Source of the DNA: Cryptomeria japonica
Lineage: Eukaryota; Streptophyta; Pinopsida; Cupressales; Cupressaceae
Reading direction: 5' to 3'
DNA: 64,000 bases
Assembly (NCBI RefSeq): GCF_030272615.1
Contig: NC_081406.1
Coordinates: forward strand, 239,800,422 to 239,864,421
The notes below the pieces were generated by a model. The model saw only the letters and a list, made by a program, of their open reading frames with translations, made no database searches and was not told the DNA's origin. The position numbers were made by a program, and so were the translations under genes. Below, piece after piece: positions 55,469-64,000 of the stretch; the stretch's first letter is position 1, and every line of letters begins with the position of its first letter.

Positions 55469-56521
55469 ATTGTACTATATGTAATCAGTTGATTATCTTA
55501 TGTTTATTTCAATATAAAGATCAAGTGTTTTTCATCTCTGATGATATTTATCTTTTCGATTGTTTGATTAGTTCCCTGTGATAAATATATCCATTTAGAT
55601 TGTTTCAATGTGCTATCCTATGTTATTATAGTTTGGGTTATTTTATGTTTGATTATTAGTTTGAAGGATTGGATGTCAAGATTCATTCAGTCTTATTGGT
55701 CTTTCAAAGAAAATATAAATTCAGTAAGACTAACTGTAACATTATGTCAAGGGTGAAGGCACTAGTCTACTATCGTTTGAAGATAATTTCATCAAGTGTT
55801 TTCAGAGTAATCTCAATTAAGAAATCATACTTATAATAAAGTAACCTTTTATTTAAAGAATTCATTTACAACCAATCAATTTAAATTTTTTAGTAATTAT
55901 TTAATTTAAGTGACAATCTCAAGAATCATTTTCCCTCTAATGCACATAGACCTTGGAAACATTCAATTCTAATTAGGCATACTTGACAACAATGGGATTA
56001 ATACCCATCAAAAGTCTCTTCTCAATCTTCAAAAAACCTTTACAAGACAACAACTTAATAGACACCAACCATACTTTGAGGAAGACAAACATGACAAAGG
56101 TTGCCCTTACCTTGTAATGAAGACAATTGCTCCAGTCAAACTCTTGGTATCATTGTTACAGACTTATCCTCCAATTTATAGAAAGATCCAACAGTTCAAA
56201 AGAAAGATGATAATTCTTCCAAAATTGCTACAGGATACAAGAAAGACAATATTAAGATAAACTATACAAGATACACATTACAAAGAAAATTAGTCAAAAT
56301 TATTGATAACATCAAATGAAATATAGTGTTTGATTAGATTCCACTTTCTTTTAAAGTTCTATACAATACCCAAATTTCTATTAACCCATAACAAAATAAA
56401 CAACTAATAAATAAAATGAGATAAATTATTCATATTTCAAGCCTCCAACTCAAAGTGATTCTGCATGATAGAACCAATATTCATTAGGACTCGTTTCACC
56501 TTTTTTTTTATGATGATGAAT
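55469..56521. other. Host sequence right of element D
   Basis: Continues the sequence left at 31391. AT-rich, no coding sequence or repeat recognised on either strand. Confidence 0.5.
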
Positions 56522-56719
56522 TCAATGTGTAGGGAAAAATTTATTGGTTGGATGACTCAGTAGCATATCATTTTGATTTAAGGCTAGTTGATAAGAGGAT
56601 GATAGATGCCATACTAGTGCTTGGAATTGGGTAGGATGAATGTTAGTAGGCACATGGGCATCTTTTAACACTTTAGTAAGGATCTCTTTATGGATAGATG
56701 ATAATTTTAAGTAGAACAT
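56522..56719 (-). pseudogene. Ty3-gypsy gag-pol fragment
   Basis: The 65-residue minus-strand stretch FYLKLSSIHKEILTKVLKDA, then NIHPTQFQALVWHLSSSYQL and NDMLLSHPTNKFFPTH. It corresponds to the region before protease that in element A reads LLKMSPVHRAVLDKALIEST. It is a short remnant with no LTR attached, lying next to and opposite in sense to the SPT6 fragment. Confidence 0.7.
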
Positions 56720-56736
56720 CTATAGTATAGATTGTG

Positions 56737-57081
56737 AGGCATGATGTGTCTCTTGGTCATTATCTTCTGAATCCATTGGCAATGGTTGCAACATAATGTG
56801 GTCTTGGCAAAGAGATATTATCATTGAAGCTTCATTCACTAGAATATGTCATTAGTCTAAATGACAAGTATGAAGTTGTCGAATAGGTAATGGTTACAGT
56901 AACCAACCAAGTTGGTGTTGACATAAACCTAGTAGCATCACATGAATGGATGTTTTCTCCTCTACAATTTGTAGTTGGCCTTGGACCTAGAAAATTTGCT
57001 TCCATACAAAGGGCTATTTTGAGGGCTGGAAGGGTTTACAGTCATAGAGAATTGTTGAACCCTCTAGAAGCTATGAAGTAA
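56737..57081 (+). pseudogene. SPT6: Fragment of SPT6 transcription elongation factor gene
   Basis: One phase over 115 codons reads RHDVSLGHYLLNPLAMVAT, a TAA, CGLGKEILSLKLHSLEYVIS, LNDKYEVVE, a TAG, VMVTVTNQVGVDINLVASHE, WMFSPLQFVVGLGPRKFASI, QRAILRAGRVYSHRELLN. This is the conserved core of SPT6 (YqgF/helix-hairpin-helix region, where NQVGxDIN and HEW..xPLQFVxGLGPRKA are diagnostic). SPT6 is a histone chaperone travelling with RNA polymerase II in the nucleus. Here both ends are lost and two stops are present, with no intron in the segment. It is a captured or duplicated gene piece among transposons, not a working gene. Confidence 0.88.
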
Positions 57082-57393
57082 CTTGTATTTATAACTGGTA
57101 GCTGCATAATGGAGAGGTTAAGGAGGTTGAGGATCCATATTTTTCCAAAGCGGACACCATTAAACAAAGTGAACAAGAGAATGCAAGGAAAGAAAAGGAA
57201 CTTGCAAAAAAATCTTCATGAAAAGAACGAAAGGACCAACCTCTTGTATAGTTTTTGTCAAGCATCTATCTACAACAATTGTGCCTACTTCCTCCCAATT
57301 TTTGCACCCTGAGCTCGTGTATAAAAATGACACACAATTATTATTTTTTTAAAAATACATGTTCGTCAAAATTCCAATGTGAAAAACGAAATT
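57082..57393 (+). other. Spacer between the SPT6 fragment and repeat copy 2
   Basis: Lys/Glu-rich coding-like stretch in one phase (KADTIKQSEQENARKEKELA, about 57150-57215) with stops, not recognised. Then AT-rich sequence to the repeat. Confidence 0.4.
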
Positions 57394-57801
57394 TGTTCTA
57401 TTGGAAAAAGTCAACCCGATAGTAACACACAAGTAGAAGCATGTGATCGAGATAGAATATACCGATGAAGTCCATTGACATAATGCACACTAGTGGCAAT
57501 GGAGAAATATTGTATTGCCAATAGCTGTTGATGCTATTGGTAAGAATTATCTCGATGGAGACTGGCAAAAGTAAAATGCATCTGCAAAGGTTACAATGAT
57601 AAAGGGTCAAAGCTTATGTTGAGGAGACATAACATATTGAGGGGAGCTATGTCGAGGGAGAATATATCAAGGAAATTATCCCCATCTCTTGGACACATTT
57701 TAAGCTATCTCGATGCCCGATGAGACTAAGGAGATAACTCGCACCGATTAGCAGGAAGAGAGGTCATTGACTTATGTTATCCTGATGAGTAAGAAGAAAT
57801 T
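57394..57801 (+). repeat. Dispersed repeat, copy 2, truncated by element F
   Basis: Direct copy of 18120-18500 with scattered changes and a 40-bp indel near 57570-57600. It ends abruptly at AAGAAGAAAT where the element F LTR begins. Confidence 0.8.
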
Positions 57802-60248
57802 TGTTGGCATTGGGTTGTCATTGATGTCAACTGGTATGGGATGACTACCGGTATGAGAGATGTATGTGCAACACTATCAAGGAGGAATATAGGTTGAGAT
57901 ATCTTTGATATCACCTTGTGTTCCTTCACCGGTAAGGAAAGGATGTCAATTGGTAAGTGATGTGTTGACATGTAGAAATCAGATCAACCAAGTGAGTGGT
58001 TGTTAGCCTGTAGAGGTCATGATCAGTGAACAAGCAGGATGAGAATGTTACTTGGATTTTGTTTATGATGAAGAGATAGAATGTTACCTAAATCACATCA
58101 ACACTGGAGGAGAAGAATGAACAAATCATAGGTATGCTGGAAGGTTGCAAGACAACATGACTCCCAACTGAAAAAGATTTAGTCATCATGAGAAGCAATG
58201 ACTAATAGTGAATGTGCCCACACTGGATCACATGTGCCTATTTGAAGATATGCTACACAAATAGGGAAGTCACATGAGTACACTACATGATGCAGAAGAC
58301 AAGGTGTCACTCCACTGGTAGGTGGAACTTATCTCCTATCATGCATTGTGTGCATCATAGTTTTGTGAGATAAGAGAAAAGAGGTAAATGCAAGTATTTA
58401 AAGGCTCACATTGGATCCAACAATGAAAAAAAAGGAATGCCTCAAGTGCATGAGAAAATGGTTATGCACTAGACAGACAATGAAGGCATGTTGAGATGAT
58501 GACATAGTTGAAGAGTGATGAGTTTGTTAGCATGACAAACTAGATGAGATTTGGCTAGAGCTGATTAGGAGAAGGAAAGACTGAGCAGATGCAGTCAGAG
58601 GAGAATGGCTGGATTGAAGATGGAGTCTAGTGAAGGTTGATGATATGGTGTCATCAAGAGTGTTTACCGATATGTAAGTCCACCGGTACTATGAGCAAGG
58701 TGCAGATACATAAGACTTCCCAATTTGTGGGAATGTGCATGTTTTGGATAGACATGTCTAATTATTGGTTTAGATGTTCCACCGACAGTTCAGTAGAGAG
58801 AAAACATGATGAGTTAAATGGTAGAATGACAAATACCGACAAGGTTAATAGACCAACACAGAAGATAAATTGATAGAGTGTTTGGTCAGTGATCCTATCT
58901 GGACCGACATGAAGAGTCAAGTTGGTAGCTAGTTGACATGGATGCCACTTGGAGTCAAGGTGGCAAGCTCCCAAAGATTGGTGAAGTGTCATGTAGAGAT
59001 AGGTATTTCTATAGGCATGGATTGAATATGGATCCCGCGATTGATGGATCAAATCAAGGAAGTGTGGCTCGAGGAAGGATGAATGACAGAGAAGAATCAA
59101 GGAGTTGTTGGCACCTGGATTGAAGCAAGAAGATTAGACTATGAGTAGACCTCAAGGAGGAAAAAACATAAACATTAATGGAATTTTGATAGAAGGAGGT
59201 CAAGATACATGACCATGTTTGCTTTATTTGAAAAACATGTATTTGAAGCCATGTTATTGGCAGGGTTGTATAGTTGGCTATCTGGGAGATCAAATCAGCA
59301 AAGATCTGATTGGATTTGGTTTGCCGTGAGGGTGATTAGGAAACCCTAACCTCCTGGATTTTGAATTGGCTTTTTACAGGAAAACTAGACTATATATATG
59401 TAGGCCAAGGACTTAGTTTAGTGTTGCTGAAGAGAAGAGGATAGTGCTTCTGTGAAGTGATTGAGTGTTACTTCTACATGTGAGAGAAAATCATCTAAGT
59501 TCTCAACAAGTATCTGAGAAAAGAGGGAGACTGAAGAGAAGAACTAGGAGTGGTTATACTAAGAGATAAGAAGTGAAGAGAGTTGCAAAGAAGTCAGACA
59601 GTGGACCGGTAGAGTATAACATCAGGAAAGTGTAGACCAGTGAAGAAGAGATACAACAAAGAAGAAGAAGAGGAGAGGTGTACTGGTAGATTTTGTCGGT
59701 AGTAGAGTAACAGGTGAGAGCAACAAAAGTCTGAGTTGGTGTAGCAGAGAAGATATCTCACCGATAGAGTAAGGTATATGAAATGGTTACAAGATTCACT
59801 TGTAACAAGATAACTACTTTTGTAATTGATGTTTTTATTATGAACACTGAGTTGTAGCTTGGTGTAGGGGTTGTAGCTCCTTTGGGTTGTAGCCCATAAA
59901 CAAGTTAGGGGCTGGTGCTCCTTGGGTTGGTGCCCTAAATCAGGGGTTGGTGCTCCTTGGGTTGGTACCCTAAACATTGTAACATTTTTTTATTGTGAGA
60001 CTGGATTAGAGCAATGGACTCCAACAACATTGCTCACTAAGGTTTTTCCCATCTTGGGTTTTCCTCGTACATGCTAGTGTTATGTGATGCCCATTGTGTG
60101 TGTTTTCTTTTCAGTTGGTCAACTCACTAACCAGTAAGTCTATTCCTAGTTAGAGAGAATAAATGGTATGCACACATAGGATATAAATAGGGAAAATTCT
60201 AAGAACCACTTATTCACCCCCCATCTCATTTGTGCATTGTGTCTAACA
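57802..60248 (+). repeat. Element F 5' LTR (2.4 kb)
   Basis: Begins TGTTGGCATTGGGTTGTCAT and ends GCATTGTGTCTAACA. It contains CCGGT/CCGGTA words through its first two thirds, a TATA-like CTATATATATGTAGG (about 59391) and a repeated block at 59866-59975 just before TTGTAACATTT. Confidence 0.88.
59866..59975 (+). repeat. Threefold repeat in element F LTR
   Basis: GTTGTAGCTCCTTTGGGTTG, then GGTGCTCCTTGGGTTGGTGC and GGTGCTCCTTGGGTTGGTAC, each followed by CCC and a TAAA-type word. It lies downstream of the TATA-like site, in the same relative place as the hairpin arrays of the other Copia LTRs. Confidence 0.8.
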
Positions 60249-60250
60249 AT

Positions 60251-60262
60251 TGGTATCAGAGC
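60251..60262 (+). promoter_or_regulatory. Element F primer binding site (initiator-Met tRNA type)
   Basis: TGGTATCAGAGC starts three bases after the LTR end, the standard Copia primer site. Confidence 0.95.
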
Positions 60263-60321
60263 CTAGGTTCCTAGCTAGATGAGCTTTCTCTAGCTTGGGT
60301 AGATTTTGGCTTAAGGACACA

Positions 60322-60398
60322 ATGGTTTGTTTAGTGGCAATCCCTATTCCTATGTTTGATGGCTCAAATATTCTACTTGGATTTTTAGAATGGAAGTC
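60322..60398 (+). pseudogene. gag: Element F Gag N-terminus, truncated
   Basis: ATG at 60322 gives MVCLVAIPIPMFDGSNILLG, then FLEWK. The 'P.FDGSN...' motif is how Copia Gags (UBN2 family) begin. The reading ends after about 25 codons where unrelated sequence starts, so only the first part survives here. Confidence 0.65.
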
Positions 60399-62079
60399 TT
60401 CCAATCCTCTCTAGGGTTTGATGTATGGATGTCGGTTATTTATGGGGTTCACCTAGTTTGCTCAACACTTCACCTAGTTGGTGTTGCTCAATTCCACCAA
60501 CTCTCTAGGCCTAGTTGCACTCTAGACATCCAAGTCCTTCTAATTCTCTTCTGGGGATTTCTTCTTGACCACTCCAAGGTGTTTTCTTCAAGTGTTTTGG
60601 CTAGTAACCCTACCAATTCATAGTGCTTCCCATGTGCTCAACTATGGCTTTCTTGTCTTCAACTTGTCAAACTGACCTCCTATTGTTGTGAGATGATGTA
60701 GAGGTGTGGTGGTGTCTAATAACATGTTTTGAATACATTTAGGGTCCAATTTAGGTTTGCAACCATTTCCTTGCTTACCGATTTCACCATTTTGCCTAGA
60801 AAAGGGCTACAAGGAATGAGCCTCAATTAGGTCTCCAAAATCCGGTTTTTTAGGGCTTGAGTGAAAATGGCCTAAAAGACCCCCCAAAAAGTTAATATTT
60901 CCTTAAATTTTTCATATAATCTCAAGTTATTTTTTTGGTTTTGGTTCCTATCCCTCCCTACAATATGCTAACCCCAAAATGAGGGTTTTGAAGGGTTTCT
61001 AGGCCTTCTAGCCGGCAGTGACTGGTCAAGTTGGTTTTTGGGCATCAAATGACTTCTTCAAGGCTTCTCCTTGCATTGGAAACTATGCACCAACTCCATG
61101 GACCCCTCCAAAATATTATATGATGGTTTGGCATTCACCCCTACACCTTACACTTCAATTTCACCTCGTTTCATCTAGCTGGGTTGCTCCTGGACTTGCC
61201 TAGAACAATATGACAGTCATGTTGAACCTCATCTCTAGAACTTGTCCCTACATATATATAATTTATATATGGTTTCCCTTAATTTACCAACAAGCCATGA
61301 TGGTAGCACATGTGGAATTCATGGGGCAACCATTTTTACATAAACTGCTATATACAAGCCAAAACTGGTTGTTTGCAAACCAAAACAAGAAAACACAAAT
61401 GAAAACTATCTACGAAGATTTGAATGGAACTAAAAACTATTTAAAACACTAAGTAAACTCAATCCATTGCTATATCAATGGATTCAATCCATTTGCATTT
61501 ACAAAATGATTAAAAACAAGCCAAAATTATGCCAACTAGTCTGAAAATGAGTAGTTTCAGATTGTTGAACTTACAAAACACATTCTCCAACCTTGGTAAC
61601 CATGAAAGAGAGGGTACTTATAGCATTTCCCATGTGTGGAGTCATCCTAGGGCATTGGAAAATCCCTAACTCCATCACTAACCAATTTTGGACAAAAGTT
61701 GTCATGACAACTTTTTGCAACTTTGCACTTTTTCACTTTTTGGTCTTCCCAACCTATGAGACCTATTCTAAGTCATCACACATGACTTTTCAAAAATTTA
61801 TATGACTAATTTAATCCTCCCTAATTACTATACCAATTTTTGACACTTTTGACCATCAAGAAGGTCAACTACCTACTCCAACCACTATTTATGCACAAAA
61901 TGCAAACCTAAGAAGAATGAACTTAACCTAGGCCTACATTGACTCAAAACTCTAACTATTGGACCCTTTTGGAGTTCTTATTCACTAATTTACTTGGCTA
62001 GGGTCATTGCAAGCCAAAATTTAGAAAACTACTATCCTAAGTCCTAGGTGCTCCTGTACCAATCTCCCAAACAAAATAA
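60399..62079 (-). other. Element E 3' non-coding region, probably including its LTR
   Basis: Follows the chromodomain in minus sense, so a 3' untranslated region and LTR are expected. Candidate LTR start: minus-strand TGCAATGACCCTAGCC at about 62011. No second copy is in the window, so ends cannot be fixed. Small open stretches (60390-60623, 61018-61203, 61593-61805) look incidental. Confidence 0.45.
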
Positions 62080-62275
62080 ACTCACCTCCTTGGGAATCAG
62101 ATTGTGATCAATGTCTAGCTTCTTAAACTCTGTCTCCAGCACCCATGTAGCTTCAGCATCATCCATACCCTACCATTTGATTAGGTTTTCCCAATAGGTT
62201 TGATGCCTTATCTTCTTGTCAATCCTTGAACTCACCACCTTCTCGGCCTTTGGATTTGGTTTGGCTGGTAACTAA
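62080..62275 (-). pseudogene. Element E chromodomain
   Basis: Minus-strand PKAEKVVSSRIDKKIRHQTY, WENLIKW, a TAG, GMDDAEATWVLETEFKKL. This matches the chromodomain pattern (I...R....R...YLVKWKG....EATWE). Chromodomains of plant chromoviruses direct integration to methylated chromatin. A TAA near 62275 separates it from the integrase part in the same phase. Confidence 0.85.
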
Positions 62276-63407
62276 AGGTTGTTCACATCATCTGATACCT
62301 CTATGTGACTACAATCCAAACCTTGAATTGGTCCCTTGTAGGAAACTAAGTCTACTATGTTGAAAACTGGTGACAATCCTATGTCACAAGGTAGATCCAC
62401 CTTGTATGCATTTTCTCCATACTTGGATAGAATGGTACATGGACCTATCCTTCTCATTTTCAACTTGTTAGGCACTCCTTGTTGTAGCCTTTCTTTGTTT
62501 AGGTGCACCATGACAAGATCCCCCACTTGAAATTGTAGGTTATACCTTCTTTCATCAACTTTTTGTTCAAGTTTTCTTGTGTTCTCTATCAATTCTTTCT
62601 TGACTGATTCATGGACCTCCTTCATTGATTGAGCAAAGTCTTCTGCATATCCACTTCTTACTATTGTACTTCCCAAGTCTCTCAACTCCAAAATACCTCT
62701 TGGGTGCACACCATAGACCACTTGAAAAGGGATTTTGCCGGTATTCCTATTCATGGTGTCATTATATGCATATTCAGCTTGTGAGAGTACTTGATCCTAT
62801 GTCTGACCATATTCTTTAGTAAGGCACCTCAATAAGTTTCCTAAGATTCTATTCACCACTTTGGTCTGCCCAACTATTTGAGGATTGTAGGCTGATCCAA
62901 AAGAGAGGTTGGTGCTAAGCTTTTGCCAAAGTGCTTCCAAAAATAACTCATGAACTTTGAGTTCCTATCTGAAACAATGCTCATGGGTAAACAATGTATC
63001 CTCACTACCTCTTTGAAGAACAATTGAGCTATCTAGCATGCATCATGAGTAGTCTTGCAAGGCATAAAGTGACCCATTTTGCTAAATCTGTCCACAATGA
63101 CATAAATGCTGTCATATCCCTGCTTTGTCCTTGGTAAACCTACTACAAAGTCCATACTAATGCATTCCCAAGGTCTATTTGGTATGGGAAGAGGTTGGTA
63201 TAAACCAACATATGTAGAAGTACCCTTGGCCTTTTAGCAAGCTATGCAAGTCTCCACATACTTTTTCACATCTTGAATAATCCTTGGCTAGTAGTAATAT
63301 CTCTTAACCAAATCTTGAGTCTTATTGACTCCAAAATGTCCACTAAGGCTGCCATTATGCTTCTCTTTTATGAGATTTTCTCTCATTGAACCTCTAGGCA
63401 CACAAAG
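62272..63407 (-). pseudogene. Element E integrase
   Basis: Zinc domain: HNGSLSGHFGVNKTQDLVKR, then YVETCIAC (followed by TAA for Gln). Core: [60 protein letters not shown], and after a frame change [20 protein letters not shown]. The usual TDGQTEVVNR glutamate is lysine here. The C-terminal stretch (62754-62272), MNRNTGKIPFQVVYGVHPRG, VHESVKKELIENTRKLEQKV and LKMRRIGPCTILSKYGENAY, is the GPY/F-type region. Stops at several CAG/CAA/TGG positions show decay. Confidence 0.88.
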
Positions 63408-64000
63408 CTACCCTCCTTTAAACAATAGCCCATTTTGCAAAGTAAAATTAGAATACTCACTATGGAAGTGATTTTGATACTCCTTACACACCTTGTAGGA
63501 ACTTGAGAAGTCTTCATCCTCCAGGTATAAGTCTCTAAAACTGTCAACACCTATGCTTCTCAATTGGATTTCTTGGACTGCCAAAAGTCTCCTACTTAAT
63601 GCATCAGCTACCTGGTTTAACTGCCCTTTCTTGTGCTTAATGGTGAATGTATAGGCCTGCATGTACTTCACCCATTTCATGTGTTTATGATTGATTTTTT
63701 CTTGTGAGTTTAAGAAACTCAATGCTTGGTTTTCCGTATAGACTACAAATTCCTTAGGGAGGAGATAGTGTCTCCACTTCCTCAAAGCATGCACTAAAGC
63801 ATATAACTCAAGATCATAAAAGGAGTATTTCCTCTTGGCATCACCTAGCTTCTCACTATAGAAAGCTACTGGTCTTTCTTCTTGGCTTAGGACAACACCT
63901 ACTACAACATTGCTTGCATCACATTCCACTATGAAAAGTTTCTCAAAACTAGGCAACACTAGCATCAGTTGGGTAGCTATCTTCTCCTTCAAGGTTTCAA
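63408..64000 (-). pseudogene. Element E RNase H, partial at right edge
   Basis: MKEKIATQLMLVLPSFEKLF, IVECDASNVVVGVVLSQEER, PVAFYSEKLGDAKRKYSFYD, LELYALVHALRKWRHYLLPK, FVVYTENQALSFLNSQ, KKGQLNQVADALSRR. First catalytic Asp (CDAS), Glu (DLELYA) and the last Asp (VADALSR) are kept. The third position, usually D in YTDH, is E in YTENQ. It is open over 194 codons, without a stop, to the linker before integrase. Confidence 0.9.

Larger units (their letters stand above)
57802..60398 (+). mobile_element. Element F: Copia element, 5' end only
   Basis: 5' LTR (57802-60248), Met-type primer site (60251-60262) and a gag start at 60322, then loss of similarity near 60398 where element E sequence appears to begin. 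The LTR inserted into repeat copy 2. The rest of the element is not in the window. Confidence 0.85.
60399..64000 (-). mobile_element. Element E: chromodomain Ty3-gypsy element (chromovirus), partial
   Basis: On the minus strand from the right edge: RNase H, integrase zinc domain and core, integrase C-terminal part and a chromodomain, the chromovirus order. Reverse transcriptase, protease and gag would lie past base 64000. It has several stops and at least one frameshift, so it is inactive. Its left end appears to interrupt element F's gag. Confidence 0.88.

Overview
The window looks like a stretch of transposon-packed intergenic DNA from a large-genome seed plant, most likely a gymnosperm. 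That placement is inference: it rests on long Ty3-gypsy and Copia LTRs, the overall AT-richness, and the absence of any intact host gene. Almost everything recognisable is a mobile element, inserted into one another and decayed to different degrees. No rRNA, functional tRNA or CRISPR was seen.

Layout. (A) 1-6860, minus: 5' part of a Ty3-gypsy element with LTR 5372-6860, primer site, 2 kb leader and a gag-pol reading frame running off the left edge with only two stops. 6861-8208: degenerate Copia LTR, abutting a LINE reverse-transcriptase fragment (8205-8765, minus). 8790-17257, minus: relic of a CACTA (En/Spm) transposon with a multi-exon TNP2-type transposase (17257-13002), followed downstream by a multi-exon SET-domain gene relic (about 11.7-8.8 kb) that is itself split by a Copia LTR fragment. 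A tRNA-derived SINE sits in a transposase intron. (H) 18.1-21.86 kb, plus: an unrecognised element with one decayed frame of about 985 codons.

(B) 21860-31159, plus: Ty3-gypsy element with gag-protease but no polymerase, flanked by target duplications GTAAT and carrying a solo Copia LTR. (D) 31392-55463, plus: a very large Ty3-gypsy element with 5.0-5.5 kb LTRs and target duplications AAGAC. It encodes gag, protease, an extra RNase H upstream of the reverse transcriptase, the reverse transcriptase with a degenerate second RNase H, and integrase. (C) 37603-44214, minus: a Copia-framed element (two 807-bp LTRs, target duplications AGCAC) inserted in D's gag. It has no polymerase; it carries a small Gag with four zinc knuckles and a frame of about 1030 codons of unknown function.

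55464-57801 returns to the host of B and D. It contains a gag fragment, a clear fragment of the transcription elongation factor gene SPT6, and a second copy of the 18.1-kb repeat. (F) 57802-about 60398, plus: Copia 5' LTR, Met primer site and gag start. (E) about 60.4-64.0 kb, minus: chromodomain-bearing Ty3-gypsy element running off the right edge.

Element boundaries for B, C and D rest on exact target-site duplications read from the sequence. The least familiar parts are C's polymerase-free coding capacity, the SET-domain gene attached to a CACTA transposase, the RNase H placement in D, and arrays of mini-hairpins in Copia LTRs.
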